Part shown: piece after piece, positions 1 through 5,508 of the stretch | How the letters are laid out: each line of letters starts with the position of its first letter | Numbering within the stretch: the first letter of the stretch is position 1 | Source: Acetobacteraceae bacterium | Lineage (GTDB): Bacteria; Pseudomonadota; Alphaproteobacteria; Acetobacterales; Acetobacteraceae | Direction: 5' to 3' | NCBI GenBank assembly: GCA_947475475.1 | Contig: CANJOG010000145.1 | Location: 1-5,783, forward strand | Length of the DNA stretch: 5,783 nucleotides | Notes under the pieces: model-generated | Databases searched by the model: none | Told to the model about the DNA's origin: nothing | The model's input: the letters and a program-made list of their open reading frames with translations, nothing else | Position numbers and translations under genes: made by a program

Positions 1-490
1 CGCCAACGGCATTGTCGCCGTCCAGGCGAAGGACAAGGCCACTGGCAAGGAGCAGCAGATCCGCATCCAGGCCTCGGGCGGCCTGTCTGAAGCCGATATC
101 CAGCGCATGGTCAAGGAAGCCGAGGCGAATGCCGAAGCCGACAAGAAGAAGCGCGCGTTCATCGAGCAGAAGAACCACGCCGAGGCGCTGATCCATCAGG
201 TCGAGAAGAACCTCTCCGAGCATGAGGGGAAGATTTCCGCCCAGGACAAGGGCGAGGCCGAAGCCGCCATCGCCGCTGTCCGCTCCGCACTCGAAGGCTC
301 CGATGACGAGGCGCTGAAATCCGCGTCCGAGCGTCTGAGCCAGGCGGCGATGAAGATCGGCGAGCAGATGTACAAGGCCGAGCAGGAAGCTGCCCAGGCT
401 GGCGGCGAGGCCCCCACGGGCAAGGCGGGTGACGACAAGGTCGTCGATGCCGAGTTCGAGGAAGTCGATGACAAGAACAAGAAGAAGTAA
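1..490 (+). CDS. dnaK: Molecular chaperone DnaK (Hsp70), C-terminal part only
   Basis: DnaK is the ATP-dependent cytoplasmic Hsp70 that binds exposed hydrophobic segments of unfolded proteins, working with DnaJ and GrpE. The gene is cut by the left edge; the reading frame is set by codons starting at base 2, leaving about 162 residues. The first visible residues (ANGIVAVQAKDKATGKEQQI) are the conserved end of the beta-sandwich substrate-binding domain. They are followed by the alpha-helical lid, rich in Glu, Lys and Ala, and an acidic tail containing VVDAEFEEVDD, the usual bacterial DnaK ending, here extended by a basic KNKKK. The stop is TAA at 488-490. The ATPase domain lies outside the window. 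dnaJ follows 146 bases downstream on the same strand, the normal arrangement. Identification rests on strong recalled similarity and on gene context, and is very secure. Confidence 0.97.
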   Translation, partial: ANGIVAVQAKDKATGKEQQIRIQASGGLSEADIQRMVKEAEANAEADKKKRAFIEQKNHAEALIHQVEKNLSEHEGKISAQDKGEAEAAIAAVRSALEGSDDEALKSASERLSQAAMKIGEQMYKAEQEAAQAGGEAPTGKAGDDKVVDAEFEEVDDKNKKK

Positions 491-517
491 TTCCTCTTGC
501 TGCTGATGCGATAACGT

Positions 518-552
518 GTGACGCCCGCGCTTCAAGCGAAGCCGGGCGTCAT
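518..552 (+). terminator. Strong hairpin between dnaK and dnaJ (partial terminator or mRNA stabiliser)
   Basis: The arms GACGCCCG (520-527) and CGGGCGTC (543-550) pair perfectly. Inside them GCTTC (529-533) pairs with GAAGC (538-542) around the loop AAGC, with a single bulged C at 528. T519-A551 and a G-U pair can extend the base. Thirteen core pairs make this a stable RNA structure. It is followed by ATTCGT, not by a clear run of T, so it is a poor intrinsic terminator. In dnaK-dnaJ operons such a structure could reduce read-through into dnaJ or protect the dnaK 3' end; that role is inferred. Confidence 0.5.
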
Positions 553-636
553 TCGTAATCACCACTTGGTTTAATTTCCGGTTTGCAGAATCGTCGCGGT
601 TGATCTCATTCAACGCGCGAGCGGCGCAGGGCTCAG

Positions 637-1788
637 ATGTCGAAGCAGGATTACTACACCACGCTCGGGGTCGCCCGGGATGCCAGCGCGGACGACCTGA
701 AGAAGGCGTACCGCAAGATGGCCATGCAGTTCCATCCGGACCGCAATCCAAACGACAAGACCGCTGAAGCCAAGTTCAAGGAAGTCAGCGAGGCCTACGA
801 CATTCTCAAGGACGAGCAGAAGCGCGCCGCCTATGACCGCTTCGGTCATGGCGCCTTTGAGAATGGCGGCGGCGGTGGTGCCGGCGGCTTCGATTTCGGC
901 GGTGGCGGCGGTCTGGGCGATATCTTCAATCAGATGTTCGGCGACTTCGCTGGCGGTGGAAGGGGCGGACGTGGCCCGCGCGCCGGCGCCGATCTGCGCG
1001 TGCAGGTTGAGGTCGATCTCGCCGATGTTTTTGCCGGCACCAAATCCACCATCCGTGTGCCCACCCGCATTGCCTGCGATGCCTGCAAAGGCTCCGGCTC
1101 GGAAGGCGGCAAGGCCGAGCAGAACACCTGCTCGACCTGCCAGGGCCAGGGAAAAGTCCGTGCCCAGCAGGGCTTTTTCGTCATCGAGCGCACTTGCCCG
1201 ACATGCCAGGGCCAGGGCCGCGTCATTCGCAATCCCTGCAAGGTCTGCCATGGCCAGTGCACGGTGCAGCGCGAGCGGACCCTCCAGGTCGCCATCCCCG
1301 CCGGCGTCGAGGACGGCACCCGCATCCGCCTGGCCGGTGAGGGCGAGGCCGGGGCGGCGGGCGCACCCACGGGCGATCTCTACGTCCATGTCGCCATCCG
1401 CCCGCACGAGATGTTCCAGCGCGAAGGGGCGAATATCTATTGCCGCGTGCCACTGCGCATGACCCAGGCAGCCCTTGGCGGCGATGTCGAAGTGCCGGTG
1501 ATCGACGGCAGCCGCGCCCGGGTGAAAATCCCCGCCGGCACCCAGACGGGCGAGCAGTTCCGCCTGCGCGGCAAGGGCTTCTCCGTCCTGCGTAGTGCAG
1601 CGCGCGGCGACATGTTCATCCAGGTCGCCGTCGAGACCCCGCAGAACCTCACCCGCCGGCAGCGCGAGTTGCTGGAGGAATTTGAGTCCGAGGGGGCCGA
1701 GGGCCAGAAGGGCAGCCCGGAATCCGAGGGCTTCTTCGCCAAGGTGCGCGAATTCTTCGGCGGCGATTCCAGCAGTTCGAAAGACTGA
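637..1788 (+). CDS. dnaJ: Chaperone protein DnaJ (Hsp40, type I)
   Basis: DnaJ is the cytoplasmic co-chaperone that delivers unfolded clients to DnaK and stimulates its ATPase. The 383-residue product has the full type I layout. The J domain spans about 1-70 with the HPD motif at 33-35. A Gly/Phe-rich region follows (about 70-118) with a DIF motif at 95-97. Four zinc-binding repeats start at Cys147/150, Cys165/168, Cys187/190 and Cys201/204, and a two-lobed C-terminal substrate-binding domain completes the protein. Length matches the family (about 375-385). The start is well supported: AGGG at 628-631 lies 5 bases before the ATG, and MSKQDYY is a typical DnaJ beginning. The stop is TGA at 1786-1788. 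One oddity: the fourth zinc repeat reads CKVCHGQC, with Cys208 where the family has Gly. Expression is probably shared with dnaK upstream; no convincing separate promoter was seen in the gap. Confidence 0.98.
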   Translation: MSKQDYYTTLGVARDASADDLKKAYRKMAMQFHPDRNPNDKTAEAKFKEVSEAYDILKDEQKRAAYDRFGHGAFENGGGGGAGGFDFGGGGGLGDIFNQMFGDFAGGGRGGRGPRAGADLRVQVEVDLADVFAGTKSTIRVPTRIACDACKGSGSEGGKAEQNTCSTCQGQGKVRAQQGFFVIERTCPTCQGQGRVIRNPCKVCHGQCTVQRERTLQVAIPAGVEDGTRIRLAGEGEAGAAGAPTGDLYVHVAIRPHEMFQREGANIYCRVPLRMTQAALGGDVEVPVIDGSRARVKIPAGTQTGEQFRLRGKGFSVLRSAARGDMFIQVAVETPQNLTRRQRELLEEFESEGAEGQKGSPESEGFFAKVREFFGGDSSSSKD

Positions 1789-1794
1789 ACGGCT

Positions 1795-1826
1795 AGCCCC
1801 GCGCCGCGCGCGGGGTGGGGGGCTTT
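1795..1826 (+). terminator. Probable terminator of the dnaK-dnaJ unit
   Basis: Seven bases after the dnaJ stop, CCCCGCGC (1797-1804) and GCGCGGGG (1808-1815) form an 8-pair all-G/C stem with a 3-base loop. An alternative fold pairs AGCCCC (1795-1800) with GGGGCT (1819-1824), bringing the stem base directly against the short TTT (1824-1826). The T run is short, so termination may be inefficient. Position and stability make a terminator the simplest reading. Confidence 0.55.
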
Positions 1827-1874
1827 ACTGGCACACTTAGTGCGACGTGGCGGGGATCACTCTGGAATCCCCCC

Positions 1875-2372
1875 ATGGACCGGCTTTCCGTCACGGTTAC
1901 CGCGCCTGCCCCAGACGCTGCCTCCGCGCCAAATCCGGCCTCTGCCGTGTCGGAGGATGACACGCCGAGCTTTGGCGAGTTCCTGCGCGCGCTGAACCCC
2001 CTGCAACATTTACCTGTGGTCGGCACAATCTACCGGGCCATCACCGGCGATACCCTGGCCGAGCCGTTGCGCGTCGTCGGCTCGCTGGTCATGGGCGGGC
2101 TGACGGGTGGCGTGTTCGGCGTGCTGATCTCGGCGGCCAGCAATGCGATGCAATCGGTGCTCGACATCTCGCCGGACAAAATCGCGCATGACGTGTTGGC
2201 GGGAATCGGCCTTGCCGACGAGGCGCCCACGCCAGCCCCCTCGCCGCTGGAGGCTGCGGCATGCCAGCCGGGCGAGCCTGCCATCAATCCCGAAGCAGCC
2301 AAGGCGGCGGCCCATGCCAAGGCGCTTGCCGCCTATGAGCATATTTTCAGTCTCGTCCAGTCGTCAGCGTGA
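1875..2372 (+). CDS. Conserved hypothetical protein with glycine-zipper-like hydrophobic centre
   Basis: Function is unknown; I recognise no enzymatic domain. The 165-residue product starts with a Pro/Ala-rich, probably disordered stretch (about 1-30). It continues with a conserved-looking block around 33-60 containing NPLQHLPVVGTIYRAITGD, then a hydrophobic segment (about 67-88) in which Gly74, Gly78 and Gly82 form GxxxGxxxG, overlapped by Gly75/Gly79. A Pro-rich linker (about 116-135) and an Ala-rich helix ending in YEHIFSLVQ close the protein. There is no signal peptide; the centre could be one transmembrane helix or a packed hydrophobic hairpin. From memory, the PVV-TIYRAITGD block occurs in small uncharacterised proteins of Rhodospirillales-like alphaproteobacteria. 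ATG 1875 is chosen over the in-frame GTG at 1815, which lies inside the dnaJ terminator hairpin. No strong ribosome binding site is visible (only GGA at 1863-1865), so the exact start is uncertain. Codon use resembles the neighbours and supports a real gene. Confidence 0.75.
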   Translation: MDRLSVTVTAPAPDAASAPNPASAVSEDDTPSFGEFLRALNPLQHLPVVGTIYRAITGDTLAEPLRVVGSLVMGGLTGGVFGVLISAASNAMQSVLDISPDKIAHDVLAGIGLADEAPTPAPSPLEAAACQPGEPAINPEAAKAAAHAKALAAYEHIFSLVQSSA

Positions 2373-2405
2373 TGTGGCCGTCGCCGCGGTCGCCTGACCC
2401 GGCTT

Positions 2406-2433
2406 TTGCCCCGGCGCCCGCATCGCCTATGAT
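2406..2433 (+). promoter_or_regulatory. Candidate sigma-70-type promoter for dapB
   Basis: TTGCCC at 2406-2411 matches four of six bases of the -35 consensus, and TATGAT at 2428-2433 matches five of six of the -10 consensus, with a 16-base spacer. Transcription would start near 2440, giving a leader of about 75 bases before the preferred dapB start. It lies in the 142-base gap after the hypothetical gene, where an independent promoter for dapB would be expected. Inferred from pattern only. Confidence 0.4.
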
Positions 2434-2504
2434 CCGCGTCCTCAATCCTGGGCATGCCTCCCGGCCATGGCGATCGCGCCGCTGCTGGGGCCATGCTGGC
2501 GCGC

Positions 2505-2508
2505 GGAG
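2505..2508 (+). promoter_or_regulatory. Ribosome binding site deciding the dapB start
   Basis: GGAG sits six bases before the ATG at 2515. The in-frame alternative ATG at 2467 has no comparable site and would add 16 residues before the Rossmann beta strand that normally begins DapB. This favours 2515. Confidence 0.7.
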
Positions 2509-2514
2509 TGGCCG

Positions 2515-3291
2515 ATGAGACTACGAATTGGAATTGCCGGCGTCGCCGGACGAATGGGCCGCATGCTGGTCGAGGAGACGCGCGCCGCCGGCGCCATCCT
2601 CGCCGGCGGGATCGACCGCCCGGGCGCGGATGTTCCCGAGGGGGTCACCCTCTTCGCCGATATTGCTGCCCTGGCGGCGGCTAGCGATGTGGTGATCGAC
2701 TTCACCCATGCGAGCACTGCCCGCCCGCACGCCGCCGCCCTGGCGGCCAAGCAGGCAGCTTGGGTCATCGGCACCACCGGCCTGTCCGCCGAAGATGAGC
2801 AGGCCGTGGCCGCCACCGCCAAATCCATCCCGGTCATGTACGCGCCAAATTACTCCCCCGGCGTGAACCTCGTCATGGCACTCGCCGAGCGCATGGCCGC
2901 CGCCCTGCCGGCCGATGCCTATGATGCCGAGATCGTCGAAATGCATCACCGCCAGAAGGTCGATGCTCCCTCCGGCACGGCCCTCGGCATGGGCCGCGCC
3001 GTCGCCGCCGGGCGCGGCGTAAAGCTCGACGACGTCATGCAGAGCGGGCGGGACGGGCATACCGGCGCCCGCGCCGCCGGGGCAATCGGGTTTGCCGCCC
3101 TGCGCGGCGGCCAGGTGGTCGGCGACCATACATTGCTCTTTGCCGGCGCCACCGAGCATATCTCCATCTCCCATCAGGCCTTCGACCGCCGGGTTTTTGC
3201 CACTGGTGCCGTCCGCGCCGGACTTTGGGTGCGCCAGCGCGGACCCGGTCTCTATTCCATGATGGACGTCCTCGGCCTCACCGGCGGCTGA
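2515..3291 (+). CDS. dapB: 4-hydroxy-tetrahydrodipicolinate reductase
   Basis: DapB reduces 4-hydroxy-tetrahydrodipicolinate to tetrahydrodipicolinate with NAD(P)H, in the cytoplasmic pathway to diaminopimelate (for peptidoglycan) and lysine. With the start at 2515 the protein has 258 residues, slightly shorter than the common 265-275. The N-terminal dinucleotide-binding motif GIAGVAGRMGR is at residues 6-16. DFTHAS, VIGTTGLS and APNYSPGVN follow in the expected order. The catalytic signature EMHHRQKVDAPSGTAL has His144/His145 and Lys148, matching the His159/His160 and Lys163 region of the E. coli enzyme, with the substrate-binding DAPSGTA loop at 150-156. The C-terminal block (GDHTLLFAG, EHISISHQA, GLYSMMDVLGL) is complete. 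The stop is TGA at 3289-3291. The gene probably has its own promoter upstream. metK follows 110 bases downstream on the same strand but shows its own -35-like box. No defect is visible. Confidence 0.97.
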   Translation: MRLRIGIAGVAGRMGRMLVEETRAAGAILAGGIDRPGADVPEGVTLFADIAALAAASDVVIDFTHASTARPHAAALAAKQAAWVIGTTGLSAEDEQAVAATAKSIPVMYAPNYSPGVNLVMALAERMAAALPADAYDAEIVEMHHRQKVDAPSGTALGMGRAVAAGRGVKLDDVMQSGRDGHTGARAAGAIGFAALRGGQVVGDHTLLFAGATEHISISHQAFDRRVFATGAVRAGLWVRQRGPGLYSMMDVLGLTGG

Positions 3292-3401
3292 GCTTTGGCT
3301 TGACCATATCAGGCGTTTCCGCCACACAGCGACCGCCCCGGCACAGGCCCGGAATCCACTGATTCTGCGCGCATCACGCGCGCCCGACATGAGGAAGCAC
3401 A
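3292..3401 (+). promoter_or_regulatory. metK leader: -35-like box, two abutting hairpins, ribosome binding site
   Basis: CTTGAC at 3299-3304 is a good alphaproteobacterial -35 element, but no good -10 box lies at the expected distance. Two small hairpins abut: GAATC (3352-3356) with GATTC (3361-3365), then GCGCGC (3367-3372) with GCGCGC (3378-3383). They end eight bases before the ribosome binding site GAGGAA (3391-3396), which is well placed for the ATG at 3402. This could be a regulatory leader, but it does not match any SAM or SAH riboswitch consensus I can recall. The promoter call is weak; the ribosome binding site is firm. Confidence 0.35.
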
Positions 3402-4589
3402 ATGCGCGATAAGGGCGAGTACTTGTTCACGTCTGAATCGGTCTCCGAAGGCCATCCCGACAAGGTCGCGGATCGGATCAGTGACACCGTGGTGGACGCC
3501 TTCCTGGCAGCCGATCCCTATGCGCGCGTGGCCTGCGAGACGCTGGTGACGACCAACCGCATCGTGCTGGCCGGCGAAGTGCGCGGGCCGGAGACGGTGA
3601 CGGCGGAATACCTCTCCCACCTCGCCCGCCTGGCCGTGCACGATATTGGCTACGAGCAGGAAGGCTTCCACTGGAAGAACGCCACCGTCGAGTGCCACCT
3701 GCACGCCCAGTCCGCCGACATCGCCGTCGGCGTCGATGCCGCCAACAACAAGGACGAAGGCGCCGGCGACCAGGGAATCATGTTCGGCTATGCCTGCACC
3801 GAGACGGACGCCCTGATGCCGGCGCCGATCTACTACTCGCACCTGATCCTGCGCCGCATTTCCGAAATGCGCCGCGCCGGTGATGTCCGCGTGAAGGGTC
3901 TTCAGCCGGACGCCAAGAGCCAGGTCACGCTGCGCTATGTCGATGGCAAGCCGGTCGGCGCGACCAGCGTCGTCGTCTCCACCCAGCACGATGCCGGGCT
4001 GGACCAGGCGCAGATCAAGGACCTCATCCGCCCGATCGTGCTGGACGCGCTGCCGTCCGGCTGGATGCCGCCCGACAATGAACTCTACGTGAACCCGACC
4101 GGCACCTTCGTCATCGGCGGCCCGGACGGCGATTGCGGCCTCACCGGGCGCAAGATCATCGTGGACACCTACGGCGGTGCCGCCCCGCATGGCGGCGGCG
4201 CCTTCTCCGGCAAGGACCCGACCAAGGTTGATCGTTCGGCCGCCTATGTCTGCCGCTACCTCGCCAAGAACGTGGTCGCCGCCGGCCTCGCCGAGCGTTG
4301 CACGCTGCAAATCAGCTATGCCATTGGCGTCTCGCATCCGCTCTCGGTCTATGTCGATCTGCACGGCACCGGCCGCGACATCGAGGAGACCAAGCTGGAG
4401 CGCGTGCTGCGTGAACTGGTGAACCTCTCGCCGCGCGGCATCCGCGAGCATCTGCATCTGAACCGCCCGATCTATGCGGTGACCTCCGCCTATGGCCATT
4501 TCGGCCGCACCCCGGATCCGGACAAGAACACCTTCACCTGGGAAAAGACCGACCTCGTCGGCTCGCTCAAGTCCGCTTTCGGCCGCTAA
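3402..4589 (+). CDS. metK: S-adenosylmethionine synthetase (methionine adenosyltransferase)
   Basis: MetK makes S-adenosylmethionine from methionine and ATP, releasing phosphate and pyrophosphate. It is a cytoplasmic tetramer of paired dimers and feeds nearly all cellular methylation. The 395-residue product is full length for the family (384 in E. coli, about 390-420 in alphaproteobacteria). Signatures seen: SEGHPDK with His18 and Asp20 in the ATP site; GAGDQGIMFGYA from residue 120; GGPDGDCGLTGRKIIVDTYG; and GGGAFSGKDPTKVDRSAAY from 264, carrying the Lys and Asp residues that bind phosphate, Mg and K. The ending SAYGHFGR is intact. The start is supported by GAGGAA 5 bases upstream and by the typical YLFTSESVSEGHPDK beginning. 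The stop is TAA at 4587-4589. It is followed by a strong terminator-like hairpin and then trmB, a neighbour I recall as common for metK in alphaproteobacteria. Confidence 0.98.
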   Translation: MRDKGEYLFTSESVSEGHPDKVADRISDTVVDAFLAADPYARVACETLVTTNRIVLAGEVRGPETVTAEYLSHLARLAVHDIGYEQEGFHWKNATVECHLHAQSADIAVGVDAANNKDEGAGDQGIMFGYACTETDALMPAPIYYSHLILRRISEMRRAGDVRVKGLQPDAKSQVTLRYVDGKPVGATSVVVSTQHDAGLDQAQIKDLIRPIVLDALPSGWMPPDNELYVNPTGTFVIGGPDGDCGLTGRKIIVDTYGGAAPHGGGAFSGKDPTKVDRSAAYVCRYLAKNVVAAGLAERCTLQISYAIGVSHPLSVYVDLHGTGRDIEETKLERVLRELVNLSPRGIREHLHLNRPIYAVTSAYGHFGRTPDPDKNTFTWEKTDLVGSLKSAFGR

Positions 4590-4605
4590 GACTTTCTTTC
4601 CCCAG

Positions 4606-4651
4606 CAGCCCAGGAACGGTTCACCGAACCGCTCCTGGGCTGTCGGCTTTT
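4606..4651 (+). terminator. Strong intrinsic-terminator-like hairpin between metK and trmB
   Basis: CAGCCCAGGA (4606-4615) pairs fully with TCCTGGGCTG (4633-4642). After one A-C mismatch, CGGTTC (4617-4622) pairs with GAACCG (4626-4631) around the loop ACC. That is 16 pairs in a 37-base element, followed by TCGGC and then TTTT (4648-4651). It begins 17 bases after the metK stop. The T run sits six bases from the stem rather than directly against it, so termination may be partial. It is the best terminator candidate in the window. Confidence 0.75.
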
Positions 4652-4662
4652 CTGGGCCAGTT

Positions 4663-5388
4663 ATGACCGAGACTTCCGACTCCCCGCCTGCCCCCAAGGT
4701 CAAGCCGCAGCCGGACCGTCTCTATGGCCGCGCCCGTGGTCATGCGCTGCGCCCGCGCCAGCATCTGCTGCTGGAGGCCACCCTGCCGCGCCTGGCCGTG
4801 CGGGAGGAACACTTCGCCGATCCGAAATCCGCCTTCGCGGTGCGTCCATCGAGCCTCTGGCTGGAAGTCGGCTTCGGCGGTGGCGAACACGCCCGTGCCC
4901 TGGCCGAGGCCAACCCCGACACCGGCCTGATCGCCTGCGAGGTGTTCGATAACGGCATCTGTTCGCTGCTCTCCGCCCTGGTCCCCGAGGGCGGGGAGGA
5001 GAGCGCGCCGGTCCCAGGCAATCTCCGCCTCTGGACCGAGGATGCCCGCCACCTGCTCGCCGGTCTTCCGGATGAATGCCTTGACGGTCTGTTCCTGATG
5101 TTCCCCGACCCCTGGCCGAAATCCCGCCACGCCAAGCGCCGCTTCGTGCATCCCGAAACGCTGGGAAACCTCGCCCGCGTCCTCAAGCCCGGCGCCTTCT
5201 GGCGCATCGCCAGCGACGACCCGACCTATCAGGACTGGGTGCGTGACGTGCTTGCCGCGCAGACGCTGTTTCACGTGACACCACCCGCCACGGTGCGCCC
5301 CGATGGCTGGCCTCCCACCCGTTACGAAGCCAAGGCCTTCGCGGCGGGGCGGCACCCGCTTTACTGGCAGCTCACACGCAAACCCTGA
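4663..5388 (+). CDS. trmB: tRNA (guanine-N7)-methyltransferase (m7G46)
   Basis: TrmB transfers a methyl group from SAM to N7 of guanine 46 in the variable loop of many tRNAs. The 241-residue product has the alphaproteobacterial N-terminal block RLYGRARGHALRPRQ. The Rossmann SAM-binding motif LEVGFGGGEH is at about 67-76, then the family signature FPDPWPKSRHAKRRF at 147-161, a late SDDPTYQDWV block, and the C-terminal motif TRYEAK at 219-224 with GRHPLYWQL. The loop after the second strand (about 105-120, EGGEESAPVPG) seems a little longer than usual. ATG 4663 is chosen because the open frame extends upstream only into the metK coding region and the hairpin, and because MTETSDSPP leads directly into the conserved block. 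No clear ribosome binding site precedes it, and the ATG is 11 bases after the terminator T run, so expression needs read-through or a promoter not recognised here. The stop is TGA at 5386-5388. Confidence 0.96.
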   Translation: MTETSDSPPAPKVKPQPDRLYGRARGHALRPRQHLLLEATLPRLAVREEHFADPKSAFAVRPSSLWLEVGFGGGEHARALAEANPDTGLIACEVFDNGICSLLSALVPEGGEESAPVPGNLRLWTEDARHLLAGLPDECLDGLFLMFPDPWPKSRHAKRRFVHPETLGNLARVLKPGAFWRIASDDPTYQDWVRDVLAAQTLFHVTPPATVRPDGWPPTRYEAKAFAAGRHPLYWQLTRKP

Positions 5389-5390
5389 CC

Positions 5391-5420
5391 TCGTAGGGTA
5401 GGCATCAACCCACCATACGG
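5391..5420 (+). repeat. Imperfect inverted repeat after trmB, possibly a dispersed palindromic element
   Basis: CGTAGGGTAGG (5392-5402) pairs with CCCACCATACG (5409-5419) around the loop CATCAA, with two mismatches in eleven positions; a G-U pair may extend it. The GTAGGGTGGGC / CCCACCATAC style resembles short palindromes that recur between genes in many proteobacteria, as far as I recall. It begins three bases after the trmB stop and could help end the transcript, but there is no T run. With one copy in view, repeat status is inference. Confidence 0.35.
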
Positions 5421-5508
5421 CCAATGTTGGAAGGCGGGTCACCGACACCCCCCCACATATCCGCCGGCTCGTTTCGATGCTAAACTTCCAGCAAAACGGG
5501 AGGACACC

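Noticed and set aside
565..591. Heat-shock (sigma-32) promoter before dnaJ
   Set aside because: CTTGG at 565-569 resembles a -35 element, but the only candidate -10 (CAGAAT, 586-591) is weak and the 15-base spacing is short.
610..1462. Long open frames on both strands inside dnaJ (minus 610-1407, plus 833-1462)
   Set aside because: They come from the Gly-rich and GC-rich dnaJ codons, and their translations are Ala/Arg-rich without domains.
1815..1874. GTG at 1815 as the start of the hypothetical gene
   Set aside because: The GTG lies inside the terminator-like hairpin of dnaJ, and the extra 20 residues do not look like a natural N-terminus.
2467..2514. Upstream in-frame ATG as the dapB start
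   Set aside because: It has no ribosome binding site and adds 16 residues before the first Rossmann strand, whereas ATG 2515 has GGAG six bases before it.
3292..3401. Known SAM-II or SAM/SAH riboswitch upstream of metK
   Set aside because: The leader lacks the conserved pieces I can recall of either class; only two simple hairpins are seen.
2521..3402. 293-codon open frame on the minus strand over dapB
   Set aside because: Gly/Ala/Asp-rich shadow translation with no recognisable motif, lying opposite a clear dapB.
3309..4703. 464-codon open frame on the minus strand over metK and the start of trmB
   Set aside because: It mirrors metK codon use in GC-rich DNA, has no recognisable domain, and lies opposite an unmistakable gene.
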